Of a DNA stretch of 64,000 bases, positions 35,747 through 44,608 are shown in pieces. This DNA is from Clostridia bacterium. GTDB taxonomy: Bacteria > Bacillota_A > Clostridia > Oscillospirales > CAG-272. The notes below the pieces were generated by a model. The model worked only from the letters and a program-made list of their open reading frames with translations, had not been told where the DNA came from and made no database searches. The stretch's first letter is position 1; every line of letters starts with the position of its first letter. The DNA is taken from assembly GCA_017445115.1 (NCBI GenBank), contig JAFSUU010000019.1, positions 1 to 64,000 on the forward strand, written 5' to 3'. The translations under genes were made by a program, and so were the position numbers.

Positions 35747-36520
35747 TTATTTCTTTTTGTCAAAGAGGAACGAGAGCGAAAACTCATCGTAAACTCTTGA
35801 CATATCTTTCGTATATTTTCTGTCCGGGCCGTCCTCATAAATTATCAGCGGCCTTGAAGTGACGAGAGACGGCGAACCCCCGCGCTTTGCTTCCGTCAGG
35901 ATAAGGCACGGCGCGCTTTTCGCGTCCGGATAGACAGTTATAAGCTTCTTCGGCTCAAGCCCGTTCGATTTCAGCGAATACATCAGATCCGCAGTCCGCT
36001 CCGGTCTGATCACCGTCCACATCAGCCCGCCGTATTTGAGAAGATATGCGGCGGCGCGTACAAAGTCGTCGAGCGTGCCGTTTTCTTCGCGTCGCGCGGC
36101 GTTCATTTCACCGTCTTTCGAGTCTTTCCCGCTTCCGCTTGCCATATAGGGCGGATTTGTGAAGACCGCGGAGAACGTCTCGCGCGGCAGTATATCGGAT
36201 ATCTCTCTGACGTCTGCGGAGTGGACTTTGATCTTATCCGTTAAGGAGTTAAGCGCGGCGTTCCTCTCTGCGAGCACGGCGTACTCCTTTTGTATCTCAA
36301 CGGCGTGTACCGAGTCAAACGAACATCTCGCCGCGGCAAACAGAGAGACTACCCCTGTCCCGGCGCCGAGGTCGCACGCGTCCCCGTGAAGATTCTTTTT
36401 TACAAACGCGGAGAGCAGGTAAGAGTCCGTTCCGAATTTCAGCCCCGCGTCCTTTTGTATAAGGCGAAGGTCCTCGTTGATCTCGAGAAGCGCTTCACCG
36501 GAATTAAGTTCAATATCCAT
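35747..36520 (-). CDS. trmN6: tRNA1(Val) (adenine37-N6)-methyltransferase family
   Basis: This 257-residue Rossmann-fold methyltransferase has SAM motif I DLGAGTGVVSLFAAAR near residue 48 and catalytic motif NPPYM (FTNPPYMASGSG, near 125) typical of N6-adenine or amino methylation. The sequence start (LRLIQKDAGLKFGTDSYLLSAF) is that of the TrmN6/YabB family. It is upstream of rsmI, as in Bacillus yabB. GGGAG precedes ATG 36520. Confidence 0.88.
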   Translation of the reverse strand: MDIELNSGEALLEINEDLRLIQKDAGLKFGTDSYLLSAFVKKNLHGDACDLGAGTGVVSLFAAARCSFDSVHAVEIQKEYAVLAERNAALNSLTDKIKVHSADVREISDILPRETFSAVFTNPPYMASGSGKDSKDGEMNAARREENGTLDDFVRAAAYLLKYGGLMWTVIRPERTADLMYSLKSNGLEPKKLITVYPDAKSAPCLILTEAKRGGSPSLVTSRPLIIYEDGPDRKYTKDMSRVYDEFSLSFLFDKKK

Positions 36521-36538
36521 AATTCTCCCGTAATAGCA

Positions 36539-36563
36539 ACGGCGGAGCGACTCGCTCCGCCGT
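36539..36563 (-). terminator. GC hairpin after the ferredoxin gene
   Basis: An 11-bp perfect stem (36539-36549 with 36553-36563) lies 16 bp after the ferredoxin stop on the minus strand. The U tract is poor, so partial read-through into trmN6 is likely. Confidence 0.55.
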
Positions 36564-36579
36564 CAGTCTATGTACCTGA

Positions 36580-36750
36580 TTACTCTTCGACAGGCGCACC
36601 TACGGGACAAGTTTCAGCGCAGGAACCGCAGCTGAGGCACTCGTCGGCGTTGATCTCGAACTTGCCGTCGCCTTCGGAAATGCATCCTACCGGGCAAGCC
36701 TCTGCGCAAGCACCGCAAGCGATGCAGTCGTCAGTGATCTTGTATGCCAT
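36580..36750 (-). CDS. 2[4Fe-4S] ferredoxin
   Basis: This 56-residue clostridial-type ferredoxin has two cluster motifs: CIACGACAEACPVG and CLSCGSCAETCPVG. It is a soluble low-potential electron carrier for anaerobic redox enzymes. I take ATG 36750 as start because GGAGGT is seven bases upstream; the ATG at 36765 would itself overlap that ribosome-binding site. It is inserted between ricT and trmN6, where Bacillus has yabA. Confidence 0.95.
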   Translation of the reverse strand: MAYKITDDCIACGACAEACPVGCISEGDGKFEINADECLSCGSCAETCPVGAPVEE

Positions 36751-36781
36751 CTTTACTACCTCCATCGTTAGAACTGAATTT

Positions 36782-36809
36782 ATTGTATCATAAAAATTAT
36801 ATAATGCAA
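36782..36809 (-). promoter_or_regulatory. Promoter of the ferredoxin gene
   Basis: On the minus strand, TTGCAT (36809-36804), a 16-bp spacer and TACAAT (36787-36782), 31 bp upstream of the ferredoxin start. Confidence 0.55.
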
Positions 36810-36849
36810 TACCTTTTTCAAAAAATCTTAAACTTGTTTTGCGGCGATA

Positions 36850-37827
36850 TTATTCTTCGGTTTCGCCCGAGGCGTCTTTCTTCTGCTCGCGGCGGTCGGG
36901 ACGCTCGAGCGTCTTCACGCTGTCCGCATCGTAAACGCGTATCGTTGTCGTTTCGTTCTTATCGGTGAACTTAACTTTGACAAGCCTTGTGAGCGGGTTT
37001 ACCTCGGACACGATACCGATGCCGTCCGACGTTTTTACCTTTGCGTCGCACGGGGGCATCGTCTTAAGCTCCTGCTCGTAGACGTCGTTTTCGTATCTGA
37101 GACAGCACATAAGTCTGCCGCACGTGCCGGATATCTTTGATGAGTTGAGGGAGAGATTCTGCTCCTTCGCCATCTTGATTGAGACCTGCGCGAAATCCGA
37201 AAGGAACGTGGCGCAGCAGAACGGACGTCCGCATACGCCGAGCCCGCCCATGAGCTTTGCTTCGTCGCGTATACCGATCTGTCTGAGCTCTATTCTCGTG
37301 CGGAATACGAACGCAAGATCTTTGACAAGCTCTCTGAAGTCGACTCTCTTTTCGGCGGTGAAATTGAAGAGAAGCTTCGAGTTGTCGAAAGTGTATCTCG
37401 CGTCTATCAGCTTCATGTCGAGACCGTGCTCGGCGATCTTTTTCTGACAGATCTTGAAAGCTTCTTTTTCAAGCTCGATATTCTGCTCGTGACGCTCGAT
37501 ATCCTGCTTCGTCGCTTTTCTTTCAAGCGTTCTGAGCGGAAGGACTATCGTCTCCGTCTAGACGACCTTGTTCGGGATCACAACGCGGCCTATTTCGGAA
37601 CCGCGCGAAGTTCTGACAATGACGCTCTCTCCGACGCTGCACTCGACTCCCTCGGGGTCGAAGTAGTATATTTTTCCCGCCTCGCGGAACCTGACTCCGA
37701 TGATCGTCATTTCCTCGGGCAGATCTTCTCTGGACGGGATTTCTTCCGACGATATATCGTCGCTCGCGTCAAGGACTTCCTCTTCGAGCTTTTCGGGATC
37801 AAAATCGTTGAATTCTCTGTTGTTCAT
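36850..37827 (-). pseudogene. ricT: RicT/YaaT (PSP1 domain) interrupted by an in-frame amber codon
   Basis: The reading frame from ATG 37827 encodes a full RicT, a subunit of the RicT-RicA-RicF complex involved in mRNA processing and development, but codon 90 is TAG (37560-37558). The frame is otherwise open on both sides: before the stop VRFREAGKIYYFDPEGV and RVVIPNKVV, after it TETIVLPLRTLERKAT and HGLDMKLIDARYTFDN, VDFRELVKDLAF, CGRPFCC and CGRLMCC (cysteines of the iron-sulphur region). From memory, the Bacillus homologue has an acidic residue at the stop. Two other genes here end in TAG and prfA is present, so UAG should terminate. It may be a real nonsense mutation or a sequence error. 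No ribosome-binding site precedes the internal ATG at 37416. Confidence 0.8.
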
Positions 37828-37855
37828 TCTATTGCCTTTCCGGGGAAAACCCGTT

Positions 37856-38854
37856 TCAGTTAAGTGTAAGCAGCAGCGCCTCAACGGGCTGCGCGTTGAT
37901 GTTTGCGGAAATTTTAGCGGCGGAATCGGTTGCTGCGGTACAAAGCGCCGCGAGTCTTTTGACGGTAGCTTTTGAAGCTATGGATGCGGGCTCGTCCGGC
38001 GACGTGTAAAACAACATCGTGCCGGTCTTTCCGATCTTTACCGACAGAATATCGCGGAGCGCTATCTCAAGCGTTTTCATAAAAGATACCGCTTCGTCAC
38101 GCTTTGTCGGAAGAAGCTTCAGAAGGGAAGTCTTCTCCGACGGAGTTCCCCTCACGAGGACCGGCACCACCTGCTTTACAAGAGACGCCTCCTTGAAATC
38201 CGGCGAGTCCGGATCGGTGAGAAGCGAGATCGCTTTTCCTATAGATCCTCCGGATGAAGACGCTGCGCGGTCTGCCTCGCCGCTTTTGACATATTGCGCG
38301 TACTCTTCTTTGTGTGACAGATACTCTACGATGGCAGCCGGAGTGAAGAGCTCCGTTTTGATCACCGGCGCGCGGCTTCTTACGGTCTCGAGAAGCAGCT
38401 TGCTGTCGGTGCAGAGAAGTATGAAATTCACGAACGACGGCGGCTCCTCAAGCGAGAGTAAAAGCGAGTTCTGCGCCTGCACCGTCATTTTGTCCGCGTC
38501 TTCTATGATATAGATCTTGCTCTCCTCTTCAACGGGCGCGTAGTACAGCGACGCTTTGAGATTCCTTACGGTGTCTATCCCTATTGTCGCCGCGGTTCCG
38601 CGGTCTATCGTGATGACGTCGGGCGAGATACCGTCTCTGACCTTTCTGCACGAAATACATTTTCCGCACGGAAAGCGGATATCCGACTCTCTTTTGCAAA
38701 GGATCGCGGAAGCGATGAGCTTTGACGCGGTGTGTTTTCCGCTGCCCTTCGGTCCGTCGAGTATATATGCGTGAGATCCCGCCCCGGTTAAAATATCGGC
38801 ACCGACAGTCGCTTTTAATCTTTCGTTGCCGATAAGTTCTTCAAACAGCTTCAA
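37856..38854 (-). CDS. holB: DNA polymerase III delta' subunit
   Basis: This 332-residue AAA+ clamp-loader subunit has the P-loop GPKGSGKHTASK (near residue 35), a zinc finger CGKCISCRKV, the sensor block YIIEDADKMTVQAQNSLLLSLEEPP and the ILLCTDSKLLLETVRSR region (SRC-like). It belongs to the holB/dnaX group and, from its place next to ricT, is HolB. It uses a TTG start at 38854 with GGAGGT seven bases upstream. It ends 28 bp before the ricT start. Confidence 0.9.
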   Translation of the reverse strand: MKLFEELIGNERLKATVGADILTGAGSHAYILDGPKGSGKHTASKLIASAILCKRESDIRFPCGKCISCRKVRDGISPDVITIDRGTAATIGIDTVRNLKASLYYAPVEEESKIYIIEDADKMTVQAQNSLLLSLEEPPSFVNFILLCTDSKLLLETVRSRAPVIKTELFTPAAIVEYLSHKEEYAQYVKSGEADRAASSSGGSIGKAISLLTDPDSPDFKEASLVKQVVPVLVRGTPSEKTSLLKLLPTKRDEAVSFMKTLEIALRDILSVKIGKTGTMLFYTSPDEPASIASKATVKRLAALCTAATDSAAKISANINAQPVEALLLTLN

Positions 38855-38887
38855 TCAAGCGACCTCCGTTCCGAACAATTACACTAT

Positions 38888-38916
38888 ATTATATCAAAAT
38901 ACAAAAGAAAAGTCAA
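38888..38916 (-). promoter_or_regulatory. Promoter of the holB-ricT unit
   Basis: On the minus strand, TTGACT (38916-38911), a 17-bp spacer and TATAAT (38893-38888), giving a start near 38881. Confidence 0.85.
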
Positions 38917-39008
38917 ATACAAATAATTGATTTTTTGCATCAAAACAGAAGCTTTATTCCGTCGCGTCTTGCGAATAATAATTGTGGATTGCTTGACTGA
39001 AAAATCAA

Positions 39009-39764
39009 ATGAAGATCAAATCAATTTCATTTCTCGGCGCACTTGCCGCCGTAATTCTGTTTATGAATACCGAATGGACTTCTCTCGGCGGCACGGACGC
39101 CATTATGAAGTTTTACAATGACGTTAACGCAAGATATTATGCAAATGAGAAAAATGAGGTCTCGAAAACTGATTATACAGATGTAAAAATAGCCGACAAA
39201 TACCGTATCGAAAGTATTTTGTCAAAAGTAGAAGATGATCCGGCGTCGCCGTTTTCGCATCTTGTCGAATATAAATTCAACTCTTCAGTTTCGGGCGGGA
39301 ATACTCTTGACGCTGACGGATTCAGAGCGCTCGTTAAAGAGTTATACGGCGCCATGACGCCTCTTGAAAATGAGAACCATACTGACAGCTCAAGTTCTGC
39401 TGCCGGCGACGCCGTAAGATCCGCGGAGTCTCTGATCTGCAGGGGAGTCGGAAATGAAAGCGTCGTTTCCGCCGACGGCGTCAGATGGTATTATTCGGGC
39501 AATTATATCTTTTCATCGGAGCGCGGAAAACTCGGCGTAGTCGTCAGATCTCCGCGGGGAATGACAAAAGGATGCGCGGCGGACGGGTGTGGATACTTTA
39601 CTTCTAAGCGCTTTTTCCCGATCTCAGGCGTATCTTCTTGCGGCTCGTCTTTTGACGGTGTTTTGAATGAAGAAGTTTTGCGCGTTCCGTCGGGAGGAGC
39701 GTTTTACGTTACGCGAGAAGATTATTCGTCGCCTCTTCTCGTTTATTTTTCCGAGAAGTCATAA
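39009..39764 (+). CDS. Exported or membrane-anchored protein, unknown
   Basis: This 251-residue protein has a hydrophobic N-terminal segment (residues 5-20, SISFLGALAAVILFM) that would be a signal peptide or anchor, and an otherwise polar body rich in Ser and Asp/Glu. Four Cys residues lie in the second half (LICRGVGNE, GCAADGCGYF, SSCGSS), so disulphides are possible. I recognise no domain. It lies alone between holB (divergent) and coaE, with no clear ribosome-binding site, so it may be weakly expressed. Confidence 0.55.
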   Translation: MKIKSISFLGALAAVILFMNTEWTSLGGTDAIMKFYNDVNARYYANEKNEVSKTDYTDVKIADKYRIESILSKVEDDPASPFSHLVEYKFNSSVSGGNTLDADGFRALVKELYGAMTPLENENHTDSSSSAAGDAVRSAESLICRGVGNESVVSADGVRWYYSGNYIFSSERGKLGVVVRSPRGMTKGCAADGCGYFTSKRFFPISGVSSCGSSFDGVLNEEVLRVPSGGAFYVTREDYSSPLLVYFSEKS

Positions 39765-39782
39765 AAAAGCGTTCAATTAATA

Positions 39783-39811
39783 TTGAAATATGTTTTACGT
39801 TATGATATAAT
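39783..39811 (+). promoter_or_regulatory. Promoter of the coaE operon
   Basis: TTGAAA (39783-39788), a 17-bp spacer and TATAAT (39806-39811) lie 32 bp before coaE. Confidence 0.85.
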
Positions 39812-39842
39812 ATTTTAGATAATTGTTGATTGCAGGTATGTT

Positions 39843-40445
39843 ATGGAAAACACCGTTCTGATCGGCGTGTGCGGTATGAGCGGTTCGGGAAAGAGCCACG
39901 TCTCGAGGGCTTTTGCTTCGCTCGGCGGACACCACGTCGATACCGATAAAATATATCACGCTCTGCTCGAGCCTCGCCGCGGAAAGCTCTCTCCCTGCGC
40001 CTTGGCGATAGCGCGCGAGTTCGGCGATGAAGTAGTGAAAGACGCGACGATCGACCGCGGCGCGCTCGGAAAGATCGTATATTCGGATCCGGATCGCCTT
40101 CTCGCGCTTAACCGCATCGCGCACAAATACATAAAGAAAGCGACTCTCGCCGAGGTCAGAAAATGCGGCGCTCAGTTTGCGCTGATCGACGCGCCGGTTC
40201 TTTTTGAGAGCGGATTCGACAAGCTCTGTGATTTCACCGTCTGCGTTTGCGCTGACGACGAGACCAGAATAAAGCGCATCGTACGGCGTGACAATATTTC
40301 GGAAGACGACGCAAAGCGCCGCCTTGCAAATCAGACGCCTCAGAGTGACCTTGTAAGTATGTGTGACTTTACGGTCGACAATTCGTATGGCCGCGACGTT
40401 ACGGAAGACGTCAAAAAAATACTGTTGGAAAAAGGTCTTATTTAA
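39843..40445 (+). CDS. coaE: Dephospho-CoA kinase
   Basis: Catalyses the last step of coenzyme A synthesis, phosphorylating the ribose 3'-OH of dephospho-CoA. The 200-residue protein has P-loop GMSGSGKSH (residues 9-17), the acceptor aspartate segment HHVDTDKIYH, and DAPVLFESGFDKLCDF followed by RDNISEDDAKRRLANQ. All are typical. It starts an operon continuing with a lytic transglycosylase whose ATG overlaps the coaE stop. Confidence 0.95.
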   Translation: MENTVLIGVCGMSGSGKSHVSRAFASLGGHHVDTDKIYHALLEPRRGKLSPCALAIAREFGDEVVKDATIDRGALGKIVYSDPDRLLALNRIAHKYIKKATLAEVRKCGAQFALIDAPVLFESGFDKLCDFTVCVCADDETRIKRIVRRDNISEDDAKRRLANQTPQSDLVSMCDFTVDNSYGRDVTEDVKKILLEKGLI

Positions 40446-41032
40446 TGAATTTCAAACGCACCGCGATAAGAAGCGCCGTGATAATCGGGATCGTTGTTTT
40501 ATCCGTCCTTTTCGGAGTTATTATTCAAAGCTTTTCGGACAGAGCGGAGCGGTCGAATTATCCGCTTAAATACGAGGAGTTCGTAAAAAAGTATTCGTAT
40601 GAATACGGCGTTCCGCAAAACGTTATATATGCAGTAATCAAAGAGGAGAGCGGCTTTGACAGCAGCCTTCTTGCGGACGGCGGAGAAATAGGTCTTATGA
40701 AAGTATCTCCCAAGCTTCTCGAAAGCTATAAGATCGAACTGCGCGATTCATACGACACCGGAATGTTATACGATCCGGAAACGAATATCAAGTACGGAGT
40801 GTATCACCTCTCGAAGATATATCTCAAGGTAGGGACCTGGCGCGCCGCATTTGCATCACTTAAGGCAGGTACGGACAGAGTCCTTGAATGGCTCGGAAAC
40901 GAGGAATATACCGAGTTCTCCGAAAACTCAAAACCGAAACTTAAAGTGATACCCGACGACGAGACGAGGGTATTTACCGAGCGTCTCGAAGAGACGGCGG
41001 AACGGTATAAGCAATTATATTTTGAAGATTGA
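40445..41032 (+). CDS. Membrane-anchored lytic transglycosylase (SLT domain)
   Basis: This 195-residue protein has a hydrophobic N-terminal anchor (residues 10-28) followed by an SLT (transglycosylase) domain: YGVPQNVIYAVIKEESGFDS with the catalytic Glu near residue 68, then GEIGLMKVSP (normally GAxGLMQ), YDPETNIKYGVYHL and WRAAFASLKAG. It cleaves peptidoglycan strands with 1,6-anhydro ends on the outer face of the membrane. GEIGLMK is a mild departure from the consensus. TAATG overlap with coaE shows coupling. Confidence 0.85.
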   Translation: MNFKRTAIRSAVIIGIVVLSVLFGVIIQSFSDRAERSNYPLKYEEFVKKYSYEYGVPQNVIYAVIKEESGFDSSLLADGGEIGLMKVSPKLLESYKIELRDSYDTGMLYDPETNIKYGVYHLSKIYLKVGTWRAAFASLKAGTDRVLEWLGNEEYTEFSENSKPKLKVIPDDETRVFTERLEETAERYKQLYFED

Positions 41033-41057
41033 TTCAGACAAACGGAGGATAGGATCT

Positions 41058-42467
41058 ATGGAAAACCTCAGCGCAAAAGAACTCTCTGAAAAACTGTGTT
41101 ACAAAAAAGTGTCCGCTGCGGATAAGTTCGACGTCAACGACTACGAGATTGCGGACAGTTATGCGAAGGATTATTCCGTTTTCATAGACAACGCGAAAAC
41201 GGAGCGTGAAGCGGTCGATTATACCGTCGATATGCTCTCGGCTTACGGATTCAAACCTTATACGCTCGGTATGGAAGTATACCAGGGCGACAGATTCTAC
41301 GTCGTCAACAGAAATAAAATGCTGATTGCGTTCGTCATCGGTTCTAAGGGGGTTGAAGACGGATTCAAGATCATGGCGGCTCACATAGACTCGCCGAGAC
41401 TTGACCTCAAACAGCACCCGATATTTGAGGACAACGGCATTTGCTATGCGAGAACCCACTATTACGGCGGTATCAGAAAGTACCAGTGGGCGACGACAAA
41501 GCTTGCGCTTCACGGCGTTATCACAAAGCGCGGCGGCGAGAAGATTAACGTTGTGATTGGCGAGGAAGAGGGAGATCCGGTGTTCTGTATCACAGACCTC
41601 CTGCCTCATCTTTCAAAAGATCAGGATGCAAAACCTGTCAGCTCCGCTTTCGCCGGCGAGGCACTTAGCGTCGTCCTTTGCGCGTCTCCCCTGACCGAGG
41701 ACGGTAAATCCGCTGAGGTTGACAACGCTGTCAAGCTAAGGCTTCTTTCCGAACTTTACGACAGATACGGGATCACCGAGGGCGACCTTATGAGCGCCGA
41801 GCTGTGCTTTGTTCCCGCCGGGCGCGCCGTCGACGTCGGTCTTGACCGCGTACTTATAGGCGCGTACGGTCACGACGACCACGTGTGCGCTTATCCCGAA
41901 CTTACGGCTATGCTTGAGAACCTTGACGGCGAAAACTCCGTTATGTGCGTACTTGCTGACAAAGAAGAGACCGGAAGCGACGGCCCGACAGGAATGCAGG
42001 GCAGACTTATGATAGACGTGATCGATGAAGTCGCGCGTTCTTTCGGCGCCGATCCCGCTGTGGTGAGAGCCGCTTCCAAATGCCTTTCCGCGGACGTTGC
42101 GGCGGCATTCGATCCATGCTATCCCGAAGTATTTGAAAAAGCTAATGCTGCTGTCGTTTCTTGCGGCGTTGCGATCACGAAATATACCGGCGTGAGAGGA
42201 AAGATCACTACTAACGATTGTCATGCCGAGTTCGTTAGAGAGATCGTCGACATTCTTGACGGCGCCGGAGTCCTCTGGCAGACTGCCGAACTCGGTAAAG
42301 TCGACGCCGGCGGCGGAGGAACCGTTGCAAGGTTCATTTCCCGCTATAACATAGATACGCTTGACATCGGTGTTCCCGTGCTCTCTATGCACGCTCCGTT
42401 CGAGCTTATCTCAAAATACGACCTTTACAGTACTCACAAAGCGCTTTCCGCATTCTGCAGATCCTGA
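41058..42467 (+). CDS. M18 family zinc aminopeptidase
   Basis: This 469-residue aspartyl-type M18 aminopeptidase is of the ApeA/LapA kind seen in Firmicutes. Metal and catalytic blocks are AAHIDSPRLDLK (first zinc His), DKEETGSDG (catalytic Glu) and GVAITKYTG...NDCHAEF near the end. It acts in the cytosol on N-terminal residues of peptides. ATG 41058 (CGGAGGA upstream) is preferred over ATG 41022, which lies inside the transglycosylase. Its last codon is 1 bp before prfA. Confidence 0.92.
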   Translation: MENLSAKELSEKLCYKKVSAADKFDVNDYEIADSYAKDYSVFIDNAKTEREAVDYTVDMLSAYGFKPYTLGMEVYQGDRFYVVNRNKMLIAFVIGSKGVEDGFKIMAAHIDSPRLDLKQHPIFEDNGICYARTHYYGGIRKYQWATTKLALHGVITKRGGEKINVVIGEEEGDPVFCITDLLPHLSKDQDAKPVSSAFAGEALSVVLCASPLTEDGKSAEVDNAVKLRLLSELYDRYGITEGDLMSAELCFVPAGRAVDVGLDRVLIGAYGHDDHVCAYPELTAMLENLDGENSVMCVLADKEETGSDGPTGMQGRLMIDVIDEVARSFGADPAVVRAASKCLSADVAAAFDPCYPEVFEKANAAVVSCGVAITKYTGVRGKITTNDCHAEFVREIVDILDGAGVLWQTAELGKVDAGGGGTVARFISRYNIDTLDIGVPVLSMHAPFELISKYDLYSTHKALSAFCRS

Positions 42468-42468
42468 T

Positions 42469-43545
42469 ATGATATCCAGACTGAAAGACACCGAGATCAG
42501 ATTTTCGGCAATAGAAGAGCAGCTCGCGAGGCCCGAGGTCATTTCCGACGTAGACAGATACACGAAGCTGATGAAAGAATATAAAACTCTTTCCCCGCTC
42601 GTCGAAAAGTACCGGCTTTACGAAAAAACCTCAAATGACGCCGAAGGCGCAAAGGAACTGATGGATTCCGAGAGCGATCCCGAAATGAGAGATCTTGCCG
42701 CCGAGGAATATTATTCAAAGCGTGATGAACTCGCAAAAATAGAGGAGGAGCTAAAGATAATGCTCCTTCCGAAAGATCCTAACGACGACAAAAACGTTAT
42801 CGTTGAGATACGCGCCGGAGCCGGCGGTGAGGAAGCGGCGCTGTTTGCCGGCGACCTTTACAGAATGTATACGATGTACGCCGATATCAAAGGCTTCAAG
42901 ACAGAGCGTATCAGCTTCAACGAGACAGGGCTCGGAGGATTTCGCGAGATCACGTTTTCCGTAAGTGGAGAGGGTGCTTATTCGAGATATAAGCACGAGA
43001 GCGGAGTTCACAGGGTTCAGCGTGTGCCTGTCACCGAGTCGTCCGGCAGAATACAGACGTCGACAGCGACCGTCGCGGTGCTTCCTGAAGCAGAGGACGT
43101 TGAGGTCGAGATCAATCCCGCCGATCTCTTTATTGAGACGATAAAAAGCAGCGGCGCCGGCGGACAGCACATCAACAAGACCGAGTCCGCGATAAGACTT
43201 ATCCACAAACCGACCGGGATCACGATAGAGTGCCAGGACGAGAGAAGCCAGTTCAAAAACAAAGACAAAGCGATGAAACTTCTCAAGGCGAAACTCTACG
43301 ATATGAAACAGCGCGAGCAGGACGAAAAAATCGCCTCCGACAGAAGAAATCAGGTCGGAACCGGCGACAGAAGTGAAAAGATCAGAACTTACAACTTCCC
43401 GCAGGGAAGAGTCACCGATCACCGCATAGGGCTTTCGATCTATTCGATCGAGGCGTTTATGAACGGAGAGATCGACGCGATGATCGACGCGCTCGCCACA
43501 GCCGAGACCGCCGAAAAGCTTAAAGGCGGAACGGGAGAAATCTGA
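42469..43545 (+). CDS. prfA: Peptide chain release factor 1
   Basis: RF1 ends translation at UAA and UAG. The 358-residue protein has the PxT anticodon-like tripeptide in RVPVTESSGRIQTS and the GGQ catalytic motif in SGAGGQHINKTESAI (about residue 231). N-terminal helices and the EIRAGAGGEEAALF domain are complete. Start ATG 42469 lies 1 bp after the aminopeptidase stop; the ORF start at 42361 lies inside that gene. Its presence means UAG should be read as stop here, which bears on the ricT amber codon. Confidence 0.97.
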   Translation: MISRLKDTEIRFSAIEEQLARPEVISDVDRYTKLMKEYKTLSPLVEKYRLYEKTSNDAEGAKELMDSESDPEMRDLAAEEYYSKRDELAKIEEELKIMLLPKDPNDDKNVIVEIRAGAGGEEAALFAGDLYRMYTMYADIKGFKTERISFNETGLGGFREITFSVSGEGAYSRYKHESGVHRVQRVPVTESSGRIQTSTATVAVLPEAEDVEVEINPADLFIETIKSSGAGGQHINKTESAIRLIHKPTGITIECQDERSQFKNKDKAMKLLKAKLYDMKQREQDEKIASDRRNQVGTGDRSEKIRTYNFPQGRVTDHRIGLSIYSIEAFMNGEIDAMIDALATAETAEKLKGGTGEI

Positions 43546-43561
43546 AACTTTTGGAGTAAAA

Positions 43562-44590
43562 TTGAAAACAGAGTATTTTAAGACCGGCAGTGCTGATGGC
43601 GGTAAGGTCTACGAGCACTGCGGCGAGATCATACGGCGCGGAGGACTCGTAGCGTTTCCGACGGAGACCGTATACGGACTCGGTGTCGGCGCGTTTCTTG
43701 CCGACGCAGTGCCAAAGGTTTTCGCCGCGAAGGGAAGACCGGGCGACAATCCGCTCATCGTTCACGTTGCGTATCCGGAAGACGCCGAATGCGCAGCGGT
43801 AACTAATGGAAAGTATTATGAACTTGCCGAGCGCTTTATGCCCGGACCGCTCACCGTTATCCTGCCGAAAAAAGATATAGTTCCGGATGCCGTGACCGCG
43901 GGACTTGACAGCGTCGGTATCAGATGCCCGTCGCATCCTGCCGCGCATTCGCTTATCCTTGCCGCCGGGATGCCGATCGCCGCGCCGTCGGCGAATTTAT
44001 CGGGAAAACCGTCGCCTACGTCTGCGCTTCACGTAATTCGCGATATGGACGGAAAAATAGACGCCGTGATAGACGGCGGAGAGTGCGACTTCGGACTTGA
44101 ATCAACTGTGATAGCTTTGCACGGTAATTCAGCCGAGATCCTTCGTCCCGGAGCCGTTACAAGGGAAGACCTCCTCGAAGTCCTTGACGACGTTACGGTC
44201 AACCCTGCTGTAAAAGATCCGTCAAAGACCGGTGAGAAAGTTGCTTCTCCCGGTATGAAATATAAGCATTATGCGCCTTGCGCAAAGTTTATTCTCGTCT
44301 CGTCAGGCACAGATTCGTTTGTCGAATACGTCAATTCACTCACGGGCTGCGTCGGCGTGATATGCCGCGAAGGTGAGGCTTCTCGCTTCACGTGCGGCTT
44401 CAAATACGTGATCGGCGACGAAGAAGATAAAAAAGAGCTGTGCCACCGTTTGTTCTCGATTTTCAGACAGGCGGACGACGACGGAGTCGAGGTGCTCGCC
44501 GCAGAGCTTCCCGATGACGCCGGCGCAGGGCTCGCGCTTTACAACAGAATGATCCGCGCTGCAGGCGGAAAGATAACTGAACTTATGTGA
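43562..44590 (+). CDS. L-threonylcarbamoyladenylate synthase, Sua5 type
   Basis: Makes threonylcarbamoyl-AMP for t6A37 in tRNAs that read ANN codons. The 342-residue protein has the YrdC domain (GGLVAFPTETVYGLG, KGRPGDNPLIVHVA, MPGPLTVILPKK, GIRCPSHPAA, IAAPSANLSGKPSPTS) plus the C-terminal Sua5 domain (from about 200, after LRPGAVT). TTG 43562 is the likely start, with GGAG five bases upstream. It is 16 bp after prfA; a prfA neighbourhood for ywlC is usual in Firmicutes. Confidence 0.93.
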   Translation: MKTEYFKTGSADGGKVYEHCGEIIRRGGLVAFPTETVYGLGVGAFLADAVPKVFAAKGRPGDNPLIVHVAYPEDAECAAVTNGKYYELAERFMPGPLTVILPKKDIVPDAVTAGLDSVGIRCPSHPAAHSLILAAGMPIAAPSANLSGKPSPTSALHVIRDMDGKIDAVIDGGECDFGLESTVIALHGNSAEILRPGAVTREDLLEVLDDVTVNPAVKDPSKTGEKVASPGMKYKHYAPCAKFILVSSGTDSFVEYVNSLTGCVGVICREGEASRFTCGFKYVIGDEEDKKELCHRLFSIFRQADDDGVEVLAAELPDDAGAGLALYNRMIRAAGGKITELM

Positions 44591-44608
44591 CATCTTACCG
44601 GAGGAAAA

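Noticed and set aside
37558..37560. Stop-codon reassignment or pyrrolysine at the ricT amber codon
   Set aside because: prfA is present and intact, and the glycosylase and gltX genes end in TAG; there is no downstream insertion-element-like hairpin evident. Kept only as an unlikely option.
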